DNA from: an uncultured Clostridia bacterium
GTDB lineage: Bacteria > Bacillota > Clostridia > Oscillospirales > Ruminococcaceae
DNA: 39,147 nucleotides
Direction: 5' to 3'
NCBI GenBank assembly: GCA_947625155.1
Contig: CANQNG010000001.1
Location: 1-39,147 of the forward strand
This document shows, one piece after another, positions 37,610 to 39,147 of this stretch. The notes under the pieces were generated by a model that saw only the letters and a list, made by a program, of their open reading frames with translations, ran no database searches and had not been told where the DNA came from. The position numbers and the translations under genes are program-made. Numbering within the stretch: the first letter of the stretch is position 1; each line of letters opens with the position of its first letter.

Positions 37610-38024
37610 TGCCTGCGAGGTACTGCGTTTAGGGCTTGCGGACGGGGCTGTGCCGTACATCGTGCCGGTGAATTTTGCCTACACCTTTGACGAGGAAACG
37701 CTCTGCTTCTACATCCACGGTGCAGAAGCGGGCAGGAAGTATGCACTGATGCAGCGATGCGGTGTCTGTGCGTTTGAAATGGATATGCCCCTGCAAATGG
37801 AGTGCATTCCGGAACGTGGGGATGTGACGATGCGTTACAAAAGCGTCATGGGGACGGCAGCTATTGCCTTTCTGGAGGGGGAAGAAAAGCAGGATGCTGT
37901 GGAAAATATCATTTTACAACGGTATGAAATGACACGGCATTTTTCCTATAACAAGAGCGCACTCGAACGCACGGCAGTGGCAAAGCTGACCGTGCAGGAA
38001 CTGCGTGCGAAGGCAAACCTTTGA
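37539..38024 (+). CDS. PPOX-fold (pyridoxamine 5'-phosphate oxidase family) protein
   Basis: A 161-residue flavin-binding split-barrel protein like the NimA/PPOX group. Typical features are MRRRDREVTDLTELLKII at the start, LRLGLADGAVPYIVPVNFAY, CFYIHGAEAGRKYALMQR and VCAFEMD. Such proteins bind FMN, F420 or haem; the substrate is unknown. The ATG at 37539 has GGAGGG upstream, although an ATG at 37554 would give the shorter family-typical start. It is in the reading direction of, and overlaps, the membrane protein gene, and lies 56 bases before purD. Confidence 0.82.
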   Translation: MRSIPMRRRDREVTDLTELLKIIDACEVLRLGLADGAVPYIVPVNFAYTFDEETLCFYIHGAEAGRKYALMQRCGVCAFEMDMPLQMECIPERGDVTMRYKSVMGTAAIAFLEGEEKQDAVENIILQRYEMTRHFSYNKSALERTAVAKLTVQELRAKANL

Positions 38025-38080
38025 CGGAAATTCCGGGAGGACTGGAACAGGAATATGACTGATAGATAAGGAGAGCTACT

Positions 38081-39147
38081 ATGAAGATACTGGTTGTCGG
38101 CGGCGGCGGCAGGGAACACGCCATTATCATGAAACTGGCTGAAAGCGCAAGAAGCCCGGAACTGTACTGCGCACCGGGAAACGGTGGTATTTCCCGCTAT
38201 GCGAAATGCTTTGATGTCAAGGCAACGGATATTCCGGGGATGATCGCACTGGCGAAAAAGCTCCAGCCGGATCTTGTGTTTGTTGCGCCGGATGACCCGC
38301 TTGTGCTGGGCATGGTGGATGCCATGCAGGCAGAGGGATTCCGGACATTTGGTCCTAAGGCGGATGCTGCCATTCTGGAGGGGAGCAAAATATTCTCCAA
38401 GGAATTGATGCAGAAGTATGGCATTCCCACGGGCAGCTATGCGGTATTCTCTGACAGTGCCGAAGCGATCGCCTATATCCGGAAACAGAACACCTACCCG
38501 ACTGTGATCAAGGCGGATGGGCTTGCGCTTGGCAAGGGAGTCATCCTTGCGCAGAATGAGGAAGAAGCCATAGAAGCTGTGAAGTCCATGATCGACGGCA
38601 GGAAATTCGGGGAGAGCAGCGCACGGATCGTTGTGGAGGAGTACCTGACAGGACCGGAAGTTTCCGTGCTGTCGTTCACGGACGGGAAAACGGTCGTGCC
38701 GATGATCTCGTCCATGGATCACAAGCGGGCACTGGACGGCGACAAGGGCTTGAACACGGGCGGTATGGGTACGGTCGCACCGAATCCTTACTACACGGAC
38801 GAGATCGCTAAGACGTGCATGGAGCAGATCTTTCAGCCCACTGTGGAAGCCATGCAGAAAGAGGGCAGACCCTTTACGGGATGTCTGTATTTCGGGCTGA
38901 TGCTGACACCGGACGGTCCGAAAGTCATTGAATACAACTGCCGGTTCGGCGACCCGGAAACACAGGTCGTGCTGCCGCTGCTGGATACGGACTTGGTAGA
39001 CATCATCGAAGCTGTTTATGAGGGCAGACTGGCAGAGCTGCCCATTCACTGGAAACAGGAAAGTGCTGCCTGTGTAGTCATGGCAAGCGGTGGGTATCCG
39101 GTGAAATATGAAAGCGGCAAGGTCATTTCCGGGCTGGATGAAAAGGG
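38081..39147 (+). CDS. purD: Phosphoribosylamine--glycine ligase PurD, partial at window end
   Basis: Joins phosphoribosylamine and glycine with ATP to form GAR. 355 codons are visible and the gene continues past the window. Signatures are the N-terminal VVGGGGREHAIIMKL, the ATP-grasp segments KADGLALGKGVILA, EEYLTGPEVSVLSF, NTGGMGTVAPNPYY and EYNCRFGDPETQV. The region that usually reads VGPEAPL reads VAPDDPL here. AAGGAG lies eight bases before the ATG. Confidence 0.96.
   Translation, partial: MKILVVGGGGREHAIIMKLAESARSPELYCAPGNGGISRYAKCFDVKATDIPGMIALAKKLQPDLVFVAPDDPLVLGMVDAMQAEGFRTFGPKADAAILEGSKIFSKELMQKYGIPTGSYAVFSDSAEAIAYIRKQNTYPTVIKADGLALGKGVILAQNEEEAIEAVKSMIDGRKFGESSARIVVEEYLTGPEVSVLSFTDGKTVVPMISSMDHKRALDGDKGLNTGGMGTVAPNPYYTDEIAKTCMEQIFQPTVEAMQKEGRPFTGCLYFGLMLTPDGPKVIEYNCRFGDPETQVVLPLLDTDLVDIIEAVYEGRLAELPIHWKQESAACVVMASGGYPVKYESGKVISGLDEK

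Overview
The window reads as a chromosomal segment of a GC-rich Firmicute of class Clostridia, most like Ruminococcus and relatives (Oscillospiraceae). The clues are strong AGGAGG ribosome binding sites, TTGACA-17-TATAAT promoters, a single-chain glycyl-tRNA synthetase, paired WYL regulators, a PBP-AraC sensor, and a purine operon that ends with separate PurO-type and PurV-type enzymes. The organism is inferred from gene content only. No prophage, insertion sequence or CRISPR array is visible.

Layout. 1-943 (minus): a partial solute-binding lipoprotein that loses family character near the window edge. 1127-2515: glyQS, facing a tRNA-Pro(GGG). 2802-7032: an unusual locus. A DUF2828 protein, related to Ro60/TROVE proteins (HEAT-like region plus von Willebrand A domain with a complete MIDAS), is preceded by about 400 bp of non-coding DNA full of stem-loops. 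Divergent from it are two overlapping WYL-domain regulator genes. 7033-7502: repeat-rich intergenic DNA. 7577-9772: a PBP-AraC regulator. 9870-12109 (minus): cardiolipin synthase and a DUF4352 lipoprotein. 12527-16971: pfkA, folC, ligA. 16910-17878 (minus): an RluA-family pseudouridine synthase overlapping the end of ligA. 18026-25996: radC, uvrB, uvrA, a second cardiolipin synthase and an Mrp-type Fe-S carrier. 26234-28200: a membrane glycosyltransferase with a WG-repeat-like anchored protein. 28291 to the end: purE, purC, a PurF-like paralogue, purF, purM, a possible SUKH protein, purN, purO, purV, a membrane protein, a PPOX-fold protein and purD (cut by the window end).

The best candidate for an undescribed system is 2802-7032. 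Three well-formed elements (4303-4361, 4390-4440, 4446-4504) each have an outer stem of unrelated sequence. On the strand of the DUF2828 gene, the first stem strand is followed within 0-2 nt by ACAGCAG or GCAGCAG, then an inner hairpin and the closing stem strand. Two weaker copies lie further upstream. Because bacterial Ro60 proteins are encoded beside Y RNAs that bind them, I infer a DUF2828 ribonucleoprotein with its own small RNA array, probably controlled by the two WYL proteins. No expression or binding is shown by sequence alone.

The purine operon is the second point of interest. It carries a PurF paralogue whose glutaminase centre has been lost while its phosphoribosyltransferase motifs remain. 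It makes IMP through separate PurV and PurO enzymes instead of bifunctional PurH, and it contains a non-purine gene with lower-GC codon use.
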